A stretch of DNA of 5,579 nucleotides from Acidobacteriota bacterium. GTDB lineage: Bacteria > Acidobacteriota > JAAYUB01 > JAMOQF01. The notes under the pieces are model-generated. The model made no database searches, was not told the origin of the DNA, and saw only the letters and a list, made by a program, of their open reading frames with translations. The stretch covers positions 1 to 5,579 of the forward strand of contig JALULU010000413.1 of NCBI GenBank assembly GCA_027040585.1, read 5' to 3'. Shown here piece after piece: positions 1-5,579 of the stretch (its first letter is position 1; every line of letters begins with the position of its first letter). The translations under genes and the position numbers were made by a program.

Positions 1-1239
1 GTCCTCAACAACAAGCCCAATTTCTGGTTTTTGAGATTCTGCATTTTCATCAATATCAAAACTCTTTTTGTTATTGGAAAGCATTGTAAGTTTTCTTTCG
101 GCAAGTTTTACCTTAAATGTTAGTGGTTTTCCCTTTCTGATAACTTTAACAGTAACCTCAGAATCTGGAGGTGTGTTTGCAACAAGTTTCCTCAGAGTAT
201 CGGGTCCATCTACCACTTTTCCATTAAAACCCACAATGACATCTCCAGGGAGTATACCAGCTTTTTTAGCGGGACTATCCTTTGAGTCTAAATTTGTAAC
301 AATAACACCTTCCGGCTTTTTCAATCCAAAGAATTTTGCCATTGCTTTAGTCATTGGAAGTGTGTTCATATATATTCCGAGTTTACCTCTTTGAACCTTT
401 CCATATTTTAAAATCTGCTTGTATACATTTTTAACCATACTTGTTGGAATGGCAAATCCTATACCTATATTTCCACCAGATCTGGATTCTATAAAAGTGT
501 TTATTCCTATTACTTCACCTTTCATGTTGACAAGGGGACCACCACTATTACCAGGGTTGATTGCAGCGTCTGTTTGTAGAAAGTCGCTAAAGAGTGATTG
601 TGATAGGAAAACCCTGCTTTTTGCACTAATTATGCCAGCAGTTACTGTTTGACTTAATCCAAAAGGACTTCCTATTGCAATTACCCAATCACCTACCTTC
701 ATTTTATCCGAATCACCCAATTTGGCATAGGCTAATGGTTTTTTTGCATTGATTTTTAAAACTGCAAGATCTGTATCCGGGTCAGTACCAACAACTGTTG
801 CGTTATATTCCTTTTCATCATATGTCTTTACAGTAATTTCATTTGCACCTTCCACAACATGATTATTGGTAACTATATATCCAGAGGGGTCTACTATAAC
901 TCCGGAACCAATTCCACGTTGTACAAAGCTTCTTGGGTGTGGTGTTCCAAAAAACTTTTTAAAGAAGTCATCCCCAAATGGAAAGCCATTGAATCCAGAA
1001 AGTTGAACCCTCGATTTCACATTTATGTTCACAACAGCGGGTTTTATTAGTTCTGCAACCTTTGAAAACCCCTCCATTAAATTTATATTTTTGTTAAATG
1101 AAAGGGGAGCTTTTGTCTTAATGTTTTTTATGTTTTTTGTTGTGTTGGCAGAAACATTTTTAGTTAGAACAGAACCAATTCCTATTCCGAAAAAGAGTAC
1201 CAAAATAAATAGTGGAATGATAATTTTTCCTCTTCTCAT
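1..1239 (-). CDS. HtrA/Do-family (DegP/DegQ-like) envelope serine protease, 3' end cut by window edge
   Basis: The 413 visible codons encode a trypsin-like serine protease that would degrade or refold damaged envelope proteins. Residues about 5-25 are a hydrophobic signal or anchor segment, with a possible signal peptidase site after VSA (29-31). The protease domain follows with a full catalytic triad: His127 in TNNHVV, Asp157 in TDLAV and Ser232 in GNSGGP. A PDZ domain spans about 281-385 and contains GVIV, AGILPGDVI and a typical carboxy-terminal strand. The frame is still open at base 1, after a charged linker reading into PEIGLVVED. Two-PDZ Do proteases usually run about 450-500 residues, so a second PDZ domain probably lies outside. 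The ATG at 1239 has AAGGAG (1245-1250) five bases upstream. The gene starts 58 nt after the YchF stop with no visible terminator between them, so co-transcription is likely. Symbol left blank because degP, degQ and htrA cannot be told apart here. Confidence 0.95.
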   Translation of the reverse strand, partial: MRRGKIIIPLFILVLFFGIGIGSVLTKNVSANTTKNIKNIKTKAPLSFNKNINLMEGFSKVAELIKPAVVNINVKSRVQLSGFNGFPFGDDFFKKFFGTPHPRSFVQRGIGSGVIVDPSGYIVTNNHVVEGANEITVKTYDEKEYNATVVGTDPDTDLAVLKINAKKPLAYAKLGDSDKMKVGDWVIAIGSPFGLSQTVTAGIISAKSRVFLSQSLFSDFLQTDAAINPGNSGGPLVNMKGEVIGINTFIESRSGGNIGIGFAIPTSMVKNVYKQILKYGKVQRGKLGIYMNTLPMTKAMAKFFGLKKPEGVIVTNLDSKDSPAKKAGILPGDVIVGFNGKVVDGPDTLRKLVANTPPDSEVTVKVIRKGKPLTFKVKLAERKLTMLSNNKKSFDIDENAESQKPEIGLVVED

Positions 1240-1297
1240 AACAACTCCTTTTTTTTAATCTCAGATTTAGTACACGGATTTTTGGTAAAAAGGTTCC

Positions 1298-2371
1298 CTA
1301 AATATTAAATCTAAAGTTGATAATGTCCCCATCTTCCACTAAATATTCTTTGCCCTCAAGTTTCATTAATCCCAGTTCTTTTATCTTTGCCATAGATTTA
1401 TGTTTATAAAAATCGTCAAATTTGACCACTTCAGCCCTGATAAATCCTTTTTCTATATCTGAATGGATTTGACCTGCGGCTTTTTTGGCAATTGTCCCAT
1501 TTTTAATAGTCCATGCCTTCACTTCGTCCTCTCCAACTGTAAAGAAAGATATTAGTCCCAAAAGTTTATAATTTTCATGTATAAGTTTGTCTTTAGCAGC
1601 TTCTTCTATCCCAAGATCTTCTAAGAAAAGTTTTTTGTCCTCTTCTGGAAGTTGTGCTATTTCTTCTTCAATTTCTGCACACATTGCCACAATCCTGCTG
1701 TTTTTACCGACAGTTCCCTCTAAATTAAAATATTCAGTTGGATTTTTTGCTTTTTCTATCTCATTTTCATTTAAATTTATAACGTGAAGAATTGGTTTTA
1801 AAGAAAGGAAGGTATAACCTCTTATTAATTTTTCATCTTCAGGTGATATGTCAATCGTTCTGAGAGGTTTCTCTTCAGATAGTGTTTCCTTTAATTTATT
1901 TAAAAGGTCATATTCTCTTTCCAAGTCTTTATTTTTAATTTTTTTTAGGTCTTTTTCAATTCTTTCAATTCTTTTTTCAATCTGGAATAGGTCTGAAAAA
2001 ATTAATTCTAACTCCAGATTTTCAATATCTCTTTTTATGTCTATTGACCCGGAAGGATGTGTAATCATATCAGTTTCAAAGGATTGTATGACATTCATTA
2101 ATGCATCTACGTTTCTTAAGCCAGATGTAAAAAAGGACTCCTTTAGATCTCCCGGTTCAACCCCTGGCATGTCAACATATTCTATTTTCGCATAGGTAGT
2201 TTTTTTGGGCTTATACATTTCACTTAAAAATTTTATTCTCTCATCAAAAACTGTTGCAGTTCCAACCCTTTTCTCTTTTTTTCCAAATGTATGTTCAGAA
2301 AAATTGCCAGTTAAAATATTAAATATTGTGCTCTTTCCAGATTGTTTTAAGCCTATAATTCCTGTTTCCAT
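1298..2371 (-). CDS. ychF: YchF/OLA1-type P-loop ATPase, short divergent form (DUF933/TGS C-terminus)
   Basis: A 357-residue Obg-related nucleotide hydrolase. Family members bind ATP rather than GTP, associate with ribosomes and influence stress responses. The P-loop is GLKQSGKST (residues 7-15), the Walker B/G3 motif is DMPG (67-70), and NLNE (199-202) takes the place of the NKxD guanine-specificity motif, as in YchF, so ATP use is inferred. The charged region 130-165 fits the family's helical arm. CAEIEEEIAQLP (231-242) and the C-terminal TGS-like domain (about 270-357; AGQIHSDIEKGFIRAE, DGDIINF) are strongly YchF-like. Canonical YchF has GLPNVGKST, is about 363 residues long and carries a glycine-rich KGASKGEGLGN-type segment after G3; here that segment is shortened to VEPGDLKESF. 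I chose ATG 2371 because GGGAG sits six bases upstream; the in-frame ATG at 2377 touches that site. First gene of the leftward unit. The symbol is at family level: this may be a YchF-like paralogue. Confidence 0.88.
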   Translation of the reverse strand: METGIIGLKQSGKSTIFNILTGNFSEHTFGKKEKRVGTATVFDERIKFLSEMYKPKKTTYAKIEYVDMPGVEPGDLKESFFTSGLRNVDALMNVIQSFETDMITHPSGSIDIKRDIENLELELIFSDLFQIEKRIERIEKDLKKIKNKDLEREYDLLNKLKETLSEEKPLRTIDISPEDEKLIRGYTFLSLKPILHVINLNENEIEKAKNPTEYFNLEGTVGKNSRIVAMCAEIEEEIAQLPEEDKKLFLEDLGIEEAAKDKLIHENYKLLGLISFFTVGEDEVKAWTIKNGTIAKKAAGQIHSDIEKGFIRAEVVKFDDFYKHKSMAKIKELGLMKLEGKEYLVEDGDIINFRFNI

Positions 2372-2377
2372 AACCAT

Positions 2378-2384
2378 CTCCCTT
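2378..2384 (-). promoter_or_regulatory. Ribosome binding site that decides the YchF start
   Basis: On the minus strand AAGGGAG is followed directly by ATGGTTATG. The first ATG (2377) leaves no spacer, while the second (2371) leaves six bases. The second is therefore the likely start and shortens the protein by two residues. Confidence 0.75.
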
Positions 2385-2398
2385 TAATTTTAACGGGA

Positions 2399-2407
2399 AT
2401 TATATCA
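2399..2407 (-). promoter_or_regulatory. Extended -10 promoter for the ychF-htrA unit
   Basis: The minus strand reads TGATATAAT, a perfect extended -10 (TGnTATAAT) for the housekeeping sigma factor. No good -35 lies at 16-18 bp; the nearest weak candidate, TTATCA, is only 14 bp away. Extended -10 promoters often tolerate this. Transcription would start near 2392, giving a leader of about 20 nt that contains the ychF ribosome binding site. Promoter function is inferred from sequence only. Confidence 0.65.
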
Positions 2408-2432
2408 TAAAAAAGTCTTGATAATGTTAGTG

Positions 2433-2463
2433 TTAAAAAAATTTTTTAAAAAAATATTTTTTT
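2433..2463. other. 31-bp uninterrupted A/T tract between divergent promoters
   Basis: A run with no G or C, made of alternating A-runs and T-runs, lies directly upstream of the mraZ -35 box and behind the ychF promoter. It fits an UP element or intrinsically curved DNA acting on one or both promoters. It has A-run/T-run self-complementarity but no GC stem, so it is not a convincing terminator. Confidence 0.5.
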
Positions 2464-2465
2464 CT

Positions 2466-2494
2466 TTGACAAAGTTTTTTTATTTTAGTATTTT
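2466..2494 (+). promoter_or_regulatory. Predicted mraZ (dcw cluster) promoter
   Basis: A perfect -35 box TTGACA (2466-2471) is followed after 17 bp by TATTTT (2489-2494), which matches four of six bases of the -10 consensus. Initiation would fall at about 2501, the first base of the operator repeats. A better -10 match, TATAGT (2494-2499), lies 22 bp from the -35 and is too far to pair with it, but could act with a weaker or absent -35. This promoter probably drives mraZ, rsmH, ftsL and ftsI. Confidence 0.65.
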
Positions 2495-2500
2495 ATAGTT

Positions 2501-2530
2501 GTGGACTAAAGTGGACTAAAATGGATTAAA
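2501..2530 (+). promoter_or_regulatory. Putative MraZ operator: three tandem 10-bp repeats
   Basis: Three head-to-tail units, GTGGACTAAA, GTGGACTAAA and ATGGATTAAA, fill the space between the predicted transcription start and the mraZ ATG at 2532. E. coli MraZ binds TGGGN repeats separated by five bases, also a 10-bp period, and other MraZ proteins bind GTGG-containing repeats. These units share the core TGGA(C/T) and the period, so autoregulation by MraZ is a strong inference. The GGA of the third unit (2523-2525), six bases before the ATG, is the only Shine-Dalgarno-like element for mraZ, so operator and translation signal overlap. Confidence 0.82.
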
Positions 2531-2531
2531 A

Positions 2532-2984
2532 ATGTTTATTGGAAATTTTACAACAAAGGTTGACGGCAAAGGAAGGATTAAGATTCCTTCTAAGTTTAGA
2601 AAGGAACTTTTTGAAATTTCAAATGGTGAAGTTGTTATGGTTATGTTTGCTAAAGATAGAATTAACCTATATCCGAAAAAAGTCTGGAAAGAGGAATTGG
2701 TAAAAATTTCCAGAATGAAGGATAAGAGATTGAAAAAGGAAATGATGCTCTTAATTTCATATACAGTTGATGAATTTGTTGTGGATAATCAGGGCAGATT
2801 GGGATTTAGCCAGAAATTGAGAGATACATTTAATATAAATGCTGGGGATAACCTCTCAGTGGTTGGGAATTTTGACTACATTTACATTTATAAGGAAGAT
2901 TATTTTGAAAAACTGGCTAAAAACCTTATGTTTGAAAGTGATGAATATTTAGATGAACCAAAACTTGACGGATTAAAACTATGA
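2532..2984 (+). CDS. mraZ: MraZ, transcriptional regulator of the division and cell-wall cluster
   Basis: MraZ is a DNA-binding protein with two AbrB/SpoVT-like halves that forms ring-shaped oligomers and regulates its own operon by binding tandem repeats. This 150-residue protein matches the usual length (E. coli 152). It has both diagnostic DxxGR motifs, DGKGR at 11-15 and DNQGR at 85-89, each followed by a hydrophobic strand and a K/R-rich helix (IPSKFRKEL; FSQKLRDTF). The N-terminus MFIGNF and the core VVGNFDYIYIY are also typical. It is first in the rightward unit, directly after the repeats it probably binds. There is no strong ribosome binding site, only GGA at 2523-2525. Its stop overlaps the rsmH start (ATGA), as in many bacteria. 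Confidence 0.97.
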   Translation: MFIGNFTTKVDGKGRIKIPSKFRKELFEISNGEVVMVMFAKDRINLYPKKVWKEELVKISRMKDKRLKKEMMLLISYTVDEFVVDNQGRLGFSQKLRDTFNINAGDNLSVVGNFDYIYIYKEDYFEKLAKNLMFESDEYLDEPKLDGLKL

Positions 2985-3925
2985 TAGATTATTTAGAACA
3001 TAAAACAGTTTTTGAGAGTGAAGCAGTAGATTATTTATTTGGAAATAAAGACTCCGGTATTTTTGTGGATGGCACTGTTGGCCATGGGGGACACACATAT
3101 GAACTGGCAAAAAGATTAAAAGATGGGTTTATTATTGCGATAGATAGGGATGCAGAAGTTTTAGAGGTTGCTAAAAGAAGATGTGGGAAAAATATTAATA
3201 AAATTAAGTTTATAAATGATAATTTTAAAGATTTACCGTTTATTCTTAGTAAATTTGATATAGCAAAAGTAGATGGGTTGCTTTTAGATTTAGGAGTTTC
3301 AACATATCAACTCCTTAATAGTGAAAGGGGATTTTCTTTTGTCCACAATGGTCCACTTGATATGAGAATGGATAAATCTCAGGAAATAGACGCCCGTTAT
3401 CTGGTAAATACGCTTGCTGAGGATGAACTGGCAAAAATATTTAGAGAATATGGGGAAGAAAGGAAAGCAATACAAATAGCAAGAGAAATTGTCAGTGAAA
3501 GAAAGAAAAAAATTATCAACACAACTGAAGATCTGGTCAATATTATTTTGAGGGTAAAACCAATTTTTAGAAAACAGAGAATTCACCCAGCAACAAAAGT
3601 TTTTATGGCACTGAGAATTGCAGTAAATGGTGAATTAAGCGGACTTGAGAAATTCTTAACTGGATTTATAAAAAACAATCTTAAATGTGGTGGGAGGATT
3701 GTTGTCATTACATTCCACTCACTTGAAGATAGAATCGTAAAAAAGAGTTTTAATTTATTAGCCGGGAAATGTGTTTGCAGAATGCCCGTTGAACTCTGCA
3801 AATGCCCAAAGGAGAAAATTTTAAATATATTAAAGCCCTTTCCTTTAAAACCAAAAAAGGAGGATGTCTTAAAAAATAGGAGGATGAGGAGTGCAAAATT
3901 AAGGGGTGGAGAGAAGTTATGTTAA
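2981..3925 (+). CDS. rsmH: RsmH (MraW), 16S rRNA cytosine-1402 N4-methyltransferase
   Basis: This cytoplasmic SAM-dependent enzyme methylates N4 of C1402 in the 16S rRNA decoding centre. The 314-residue length is normal. Visible family motifs in order are FVDGTVGHGGHT (28-39, SAM-binding glycine loop), IAIDRD (52-57, acidic residue after strand 2), DGLLLDLGVST (98-108), ERGFSF...GPLDMRMD (115-131), REYGEERKA (155-163), RIHPATKVFMALRIAVNGEL (200-219) and GGRIVVITFHSLEDRIVK (237-254). The C-terminal tail has paired cysteines (CVC at 264-266, CKC at 273-275), common in this family. The ATG overlaps the mraZ stop as ATGA, suggesting translational coupling; GGA at 2970-2972 is a weak ribosome binding site. 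Residues 121-122 (Val-His) fall within the repeated GTCCAC noted separately. Confidence 0.97.
   Translation: MIDYLEHKTVFESEAVDYLFGNKDSGIFVDGTVGHGGHTYELAKRLKDGFIIAIDRDAEVLEVAKRRCGKNINKIKFINDNFKDLPFILSKFDIAKVDGLLLDLGVSTYQLLNSERGFSFVHNGPLDMRMDKSQEIDARYLVNTLAEDELAKIFREYGEERKAIQIAREIVSERKKKIINTTEDLVNIILRVKPIFRKQRIHPATKVFMALRIAVNGELSGLEKFLTGFIKNNLKCGGRIVVITFHSLEDRIVKKSFNLLAGKCVCRMPVELCKCPKEKILNILKPFPLKPKKEDVLKNRRMRSAKLRGGEKLC
3341..3356 (-). promoter_or_regulatory. Possible secondary MraZ-type site inside rsmH
   Basis: The plus strand reads GTCCACAATGGTCCAC. On the minus strand this is two GTGGAC cores with an exact 10-bp period, the same core and period as the first two units of the mraZ operator, but with CATT instead of TAAA between the cores. 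The second copy encodes part of the conserved GPLD motif, so chance plus protein constraint remains possible. No binding is demonstrated. Confidence 0.3.
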
Positions 3926-3934
3926 ATATCTTCC

Positions 3935-3940
3935 GGGAGG
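3935..3940 (+). promoter_or_regulatory. Strong ribosome binding site that decides the ftsL start
   Basis: GGGAGG sits seven bases before ATG 3948. This is the best Shine-Dalgarno sequence in the rightward unit. It favours ATG 3948 over the in-frame GTG at 3906, which lies inside rsmH. Confidence 0.8.
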
Positions 3941-3947
3941 CTCGAAT

Positions 3948-4385
3948 ATGTCAGTTAATTTTATTAATTTATTTTTTTTACGTCTTTTTAAGAGAGGAGA
4001 TGTAATATTTTTAAAAAAGAATAATTCCTTACTTTTAGAAAAGAAAAAAAATCACAAAAGTGCTGAAGGTGAGAGGTTAAAAACGGTTTTAGCAGTCTTA
4101 TTGATATCTATTTTTATTTCAGGACCATGGCTATATGCATCTTATTGTTCAAGTGAGATAGGTAGATTGAACAGAAGCATTGCCCTTTTAAAAGATAAGG
4201 AACAAAGTTGTCAACAGGAATATAATTCCCTGAAAGTTGAATATGCCAGACTTACTTCACCAGTCAATCTTAATGAAAAAATGAAAGAATTAGGTTTAAG
4301 ATTTGCCAATGCCAATGAGATTAATTATCTGAATAATAGCGATATAAACAAAAGGAAAATGGCAAACAATTTTAAAATCCATTAA
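3948..4385 (+). CDS. ftsL: FtsL-like division protein (single-pass membrane, coiled coil)
   Basis: The 145-residue protein has little sequence identity to guide naming, but topology and position fit FtsL. FtsL joins FtsB and FtsQ at the septum and activates FtsW-FtsI. A basic cytoplasmic N-terminus of about 44 residues is followed by one membrane segment (about 45-66, TVLAVLLISIFISGPWLYAS). A heptad-like extracytoplasmic helix spans about 69-103 (EIGRLNRSIALLKDK onward). A short tail, NLNEKMKELGLRFANANEI (107-125), resembles the end of FtsL/DivIC-type proteins. It lies between rsmH (22-nt gap) and ftsI (14-nt gap), the usual ftsL position. The start at 3948 is set by GGGAGG; the GTG at 3906 would add 14 residues without a good ribosome binding site. 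An extra hydrophobic stretch, VNFINLFFLRLF (3-14), precedes the membrane segment. The assignment rests on position and architecture. Confidence 0.8.
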   Translation: MSVNFINLFFLRLFKRGDVIFLKKNNSLLLEKKKNHKSAEGERLKTVLAVLLISIFISGPWLYASYCSSEIGRLNRSIALLKDKEQSCQQEYNSLKVEYARLTSPVNLNEKMKELGLRFANANEINYLNNSDINKRKMANNFKIH

Positions 4386-4399
4386 TAGGGCATTTTAAA

Positions 4400-5579
4400 A
4401 TGAGAGTTTATAGGGGAAGGGTATATTTTGTAGTTTGTCTTTCAATACTATGGGGAATTATTGTCGCTGGTAGAATTTTCTATTTAAAAGTAAATTTAAA
4501 AAATTATTATGAGAAAATGTTAAAACTTCAAAATTCATATAAGAGGTCTGAACTTGCAAAAAGGGGAGATATATTTGATAGAGGAATGGAAATTCTGGCC
4601 AGTAGTGAAAAAACTTTTTCTCTATATGTGGATGTAAAAAATGTTAAGAATAAAAAATATCTTGCTACAAAACTTTCAAAATTGTTGGGTTTACCTTTTA
4701 ACCTGGTAATAAATAGAATAACTAAAAGGAAAGGCTTTTTACTGATCAAGAGGTTTATTCCACAAGAAGTGGCTGAAAAAGTCAGGAAAGAAAAACTTCC
4801 AGGTGTATATTTAATGGATGGTTATAAAAGGATATATCCTAAAGGTCCTCTTTTATCTCATGTGCTTGGTGGTGTAAAAATTGATAAAGGTGGTGAAAAG
4901 GGATTAATGGGGATTGAATATCAGTATGAAAATTTCTTAAAAGGTGAAAATGGGGTAATTTTTTATAAAAGAGATGCTTTAAGCAGGGTTTTAGAGCAGA
5001 TAGAAACCAAAAAACCCATACCAGGCGATAATTTAATACTTAGTATTGATATTAGATTGCAATATGTTCTTGAAAAAGCACTTAAAGATGGAATATTAAA
5101 AGCAAAGGCAAAAAGGGGAACTGCAATATTGATGGACCCATATACTGGTGAGATTTTAGCATATGCATGCTATCCATCTTTTGACCCGGGAAATTTGAGA
5201 AAGGCCAATAGAAAAAGTTTGAGAAACTTTGCCATAACAGATGTATTTGAACCTGGTTCAACTTTTAAAATTGTAACTTTTGCAGCAGCTATTCAGGAAG
5301 GTGTTTATAGTTTAAATGACAAAATTTATTGTGGAAATGGGAAAATTAAATTATTTAACACAGTAATAAGAGATCATCATAAATATGAACTTCTTTCTGT
5401 AAATGATATTTTGACTCATTCTTCAGATGTTGGAACCATAAAAATGGCACTGAAGTTAGGGGATAAAACAGTATATAATTATATGAAAAGATTTGGATTT
5501 GGTGAAAAGACAGGCGTAGATTTACCAGGTGAGAGCAAGGGATCTTTAAGAAATTATAAGTTGTGGGAGAGAACTTCAT
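4400..5579 (+). CDS. ftsI: FtsI/PBP3-type class B penicillin-binding protein (septal transpeptidase), 3' end cut by window edge
   Basis: FtsI cross-links septal peptidoglycan as a D,D-transpeptidase partnered with FtsW. The 393 visible codons start with a short basic tail and one membrane anchor (about 9-27). The class B N-terminal module follows, with RGDIFDRGMEILA (55-67, the usual RGxIxDRxGxxLA) and YPKGPLLSHVLGGV (146-159). The transpeptidase domain starts near 210. The nucleophile motif SxxK is S287-T-F-K290 in FEPGSTFK. The second motif reads S341-S342-D343 instead of the usual SxN. FGFGEKTGVDLPGE (365-378) is a conserved class B segment. The KTG motif and any PASTA domain lie beyond the window. 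AGGG at 4387-4390 is a modest ribosome binding site nine bases before the ATG. Position after ftsL supports FtsI over the elongation-specific PBP2 or a sporulation SpoVD, though SpoVD-like homologues occupy the same place in some Firmicutes. Confidence 0.93.
   Translation, partial: MRVYRGRVYFVVCLSILWGIIVAGRIFYLKVNLKNYYEKMLKLQNSYKRSELAKRGDIFDRGMEILASSEKTFSLYVDVKNVKNKKYLATKLSKLLGLPFNLVINRITKRKGFLLIKRFIPQEVAEKVRKEKLPGVYLMDGYKRIYPKGPLLSHVLGGVKIDKGGEKGLMGIEYQYENFLKGENGVIFYKRDALSRVLEQIETKKPIPGDNLILSIDIRLQYVLEKALKDGILKAKAKRGTAILMDPYTGEILAYACYPSFDPGNLRKANRKSLRNFAITDVFEPGSTFKIVTFAAAIQEGVYSLNDKIYCGNGKIKLFNTVIRDHHKYELLSVNDILTHSSDVGTIKMALKLGDKTVYNYMKRFGFGEKTGVDLPGESKGSLRNYKLWERTS

Noticed and set aside
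68..1258. Several plus-strand open frames opposite the protease gene
   Set aside because: They lie antisense to a gene with an intact catalytic triad and PDZ motifs, and their translations show no recognisable domain.
1240..1297. Terminator or separate promoter between ychF and the protease gene
   Set aside because: I see no stable hairpin and no convincing -35/-10 pair in these 58 bases, only the ribosome binding site of the protease gene.
2372..2377. ATG 2377 as the YchF start
   Set aside because: The Shine-Dalgarno sequence directly abuts this ATG with no spacer. The ATG at 2371 has a six-base spacer and also fits the family N-terminus.
1587..2387. Plus-strand open frames opposite ychF (1587-1787, 1848-2195, 2205-2387)
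   Set aside because: Their serine- and phenylalanine-rich translations are what the complement of a lysine/glutamate-rich gene produces. They show no domain features.
2431..2463. Terminator for either operon in the A/T-rich stretch
   Set aside because: A-runs and T-runs can pair, but there is no GC-rich stem. No gene ends here because both arms start from this region.
3299..3801. Minus-strand open frames inside rsmH
   Set aside because: They are fully overlapped by a well-conserved methyltransferase, and their translations show no recognisable motifs.
3906..3947. GTG start for ftsL at 3906, overlapping the end of rsmH
   Set aside because: It has no well-placed ribosome binding site, while ATG 3948 has GGGAGG seven bases upstream. 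The extra 14 residues look like non-coding overlap.
4528..5579. Minus-strand open frames inside ftsI (4528-4749 and 5355 to the edge)
   Set aside because: They are antisense to a penicillin-binding protein with clear motifs, and no promoter or ribosome binding site supports them.

Overview
The window is about one-third G+C by eye. Arginine is written almost entirely with AGA/AGG, and ATA isoleucine and AAA lysine codons are common. It looks like chromosomal DNA from an AT-rich bacterium, possibly a thermophile or a deeply branching lineage. The HtrA/Do protease and the complete mraZ-rsmH-ftsL-ftsI start of the division and cell-wall (dcw) cluster point to a peptidoglycan-containing, probably Gram-negative cell. 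I cannot name the phylum from this alone.

Layout: two divergent transcription units share a control region at about 2372-2531. The left unit reads on the minus strand. A short YchF/OLA1-type P-loop ATPase gene (1298-2371) comes first, followed 58 nt later by an HtrA/Do-family periplasmic serine protease gene (1-1239) whose 3' end lies outside the window. The right unit reads on the plus strand and opens the dcw cluster: mraZ (2532-2984), rsmH (2981-3925, ATGA overlap with mraZ), an ftsL-like gene (3948-4385) and ftsI/pbpB (4400 to the right edge, 3' end missing). Spacing is tight throughout, so each arm is probably one operon.

The control region is readable. The ychF arm has an extended -10 (TGnTATAAT). 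The mraZ arm has a TTGACA -35 with a TATTTT -10 at 17 bp, preceded by a 31-bp pure A/T tract. Three tandem 10-bp repeats (GTGGACTAAA twice, then ATGGATTAAA) end two bases before the mraZ start codon and look like the autoregulatory MraZ operator. A two-copy, 10-bp-period match to the same core (GTGGAC) lies on the opposite strand inside rsmH.

How the genes work together: MraZ is expected to tune the cluster. RsmH methylates 16S rRNA. FtsL is a membrane scaffold that activates septal wall synthesis, and FtsI is the septal transpeptidase. YchF and HtrA are a translation/stress-linked ATPase and an envelope quality-control protease. I found no mobile element, RNA gene, CRISPR array or clearly new system. 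The points most worth checking are the operator layout, the internal rsmH site, the SSD (instead of SSN) motif in FtsI, and the short divergent YchF.
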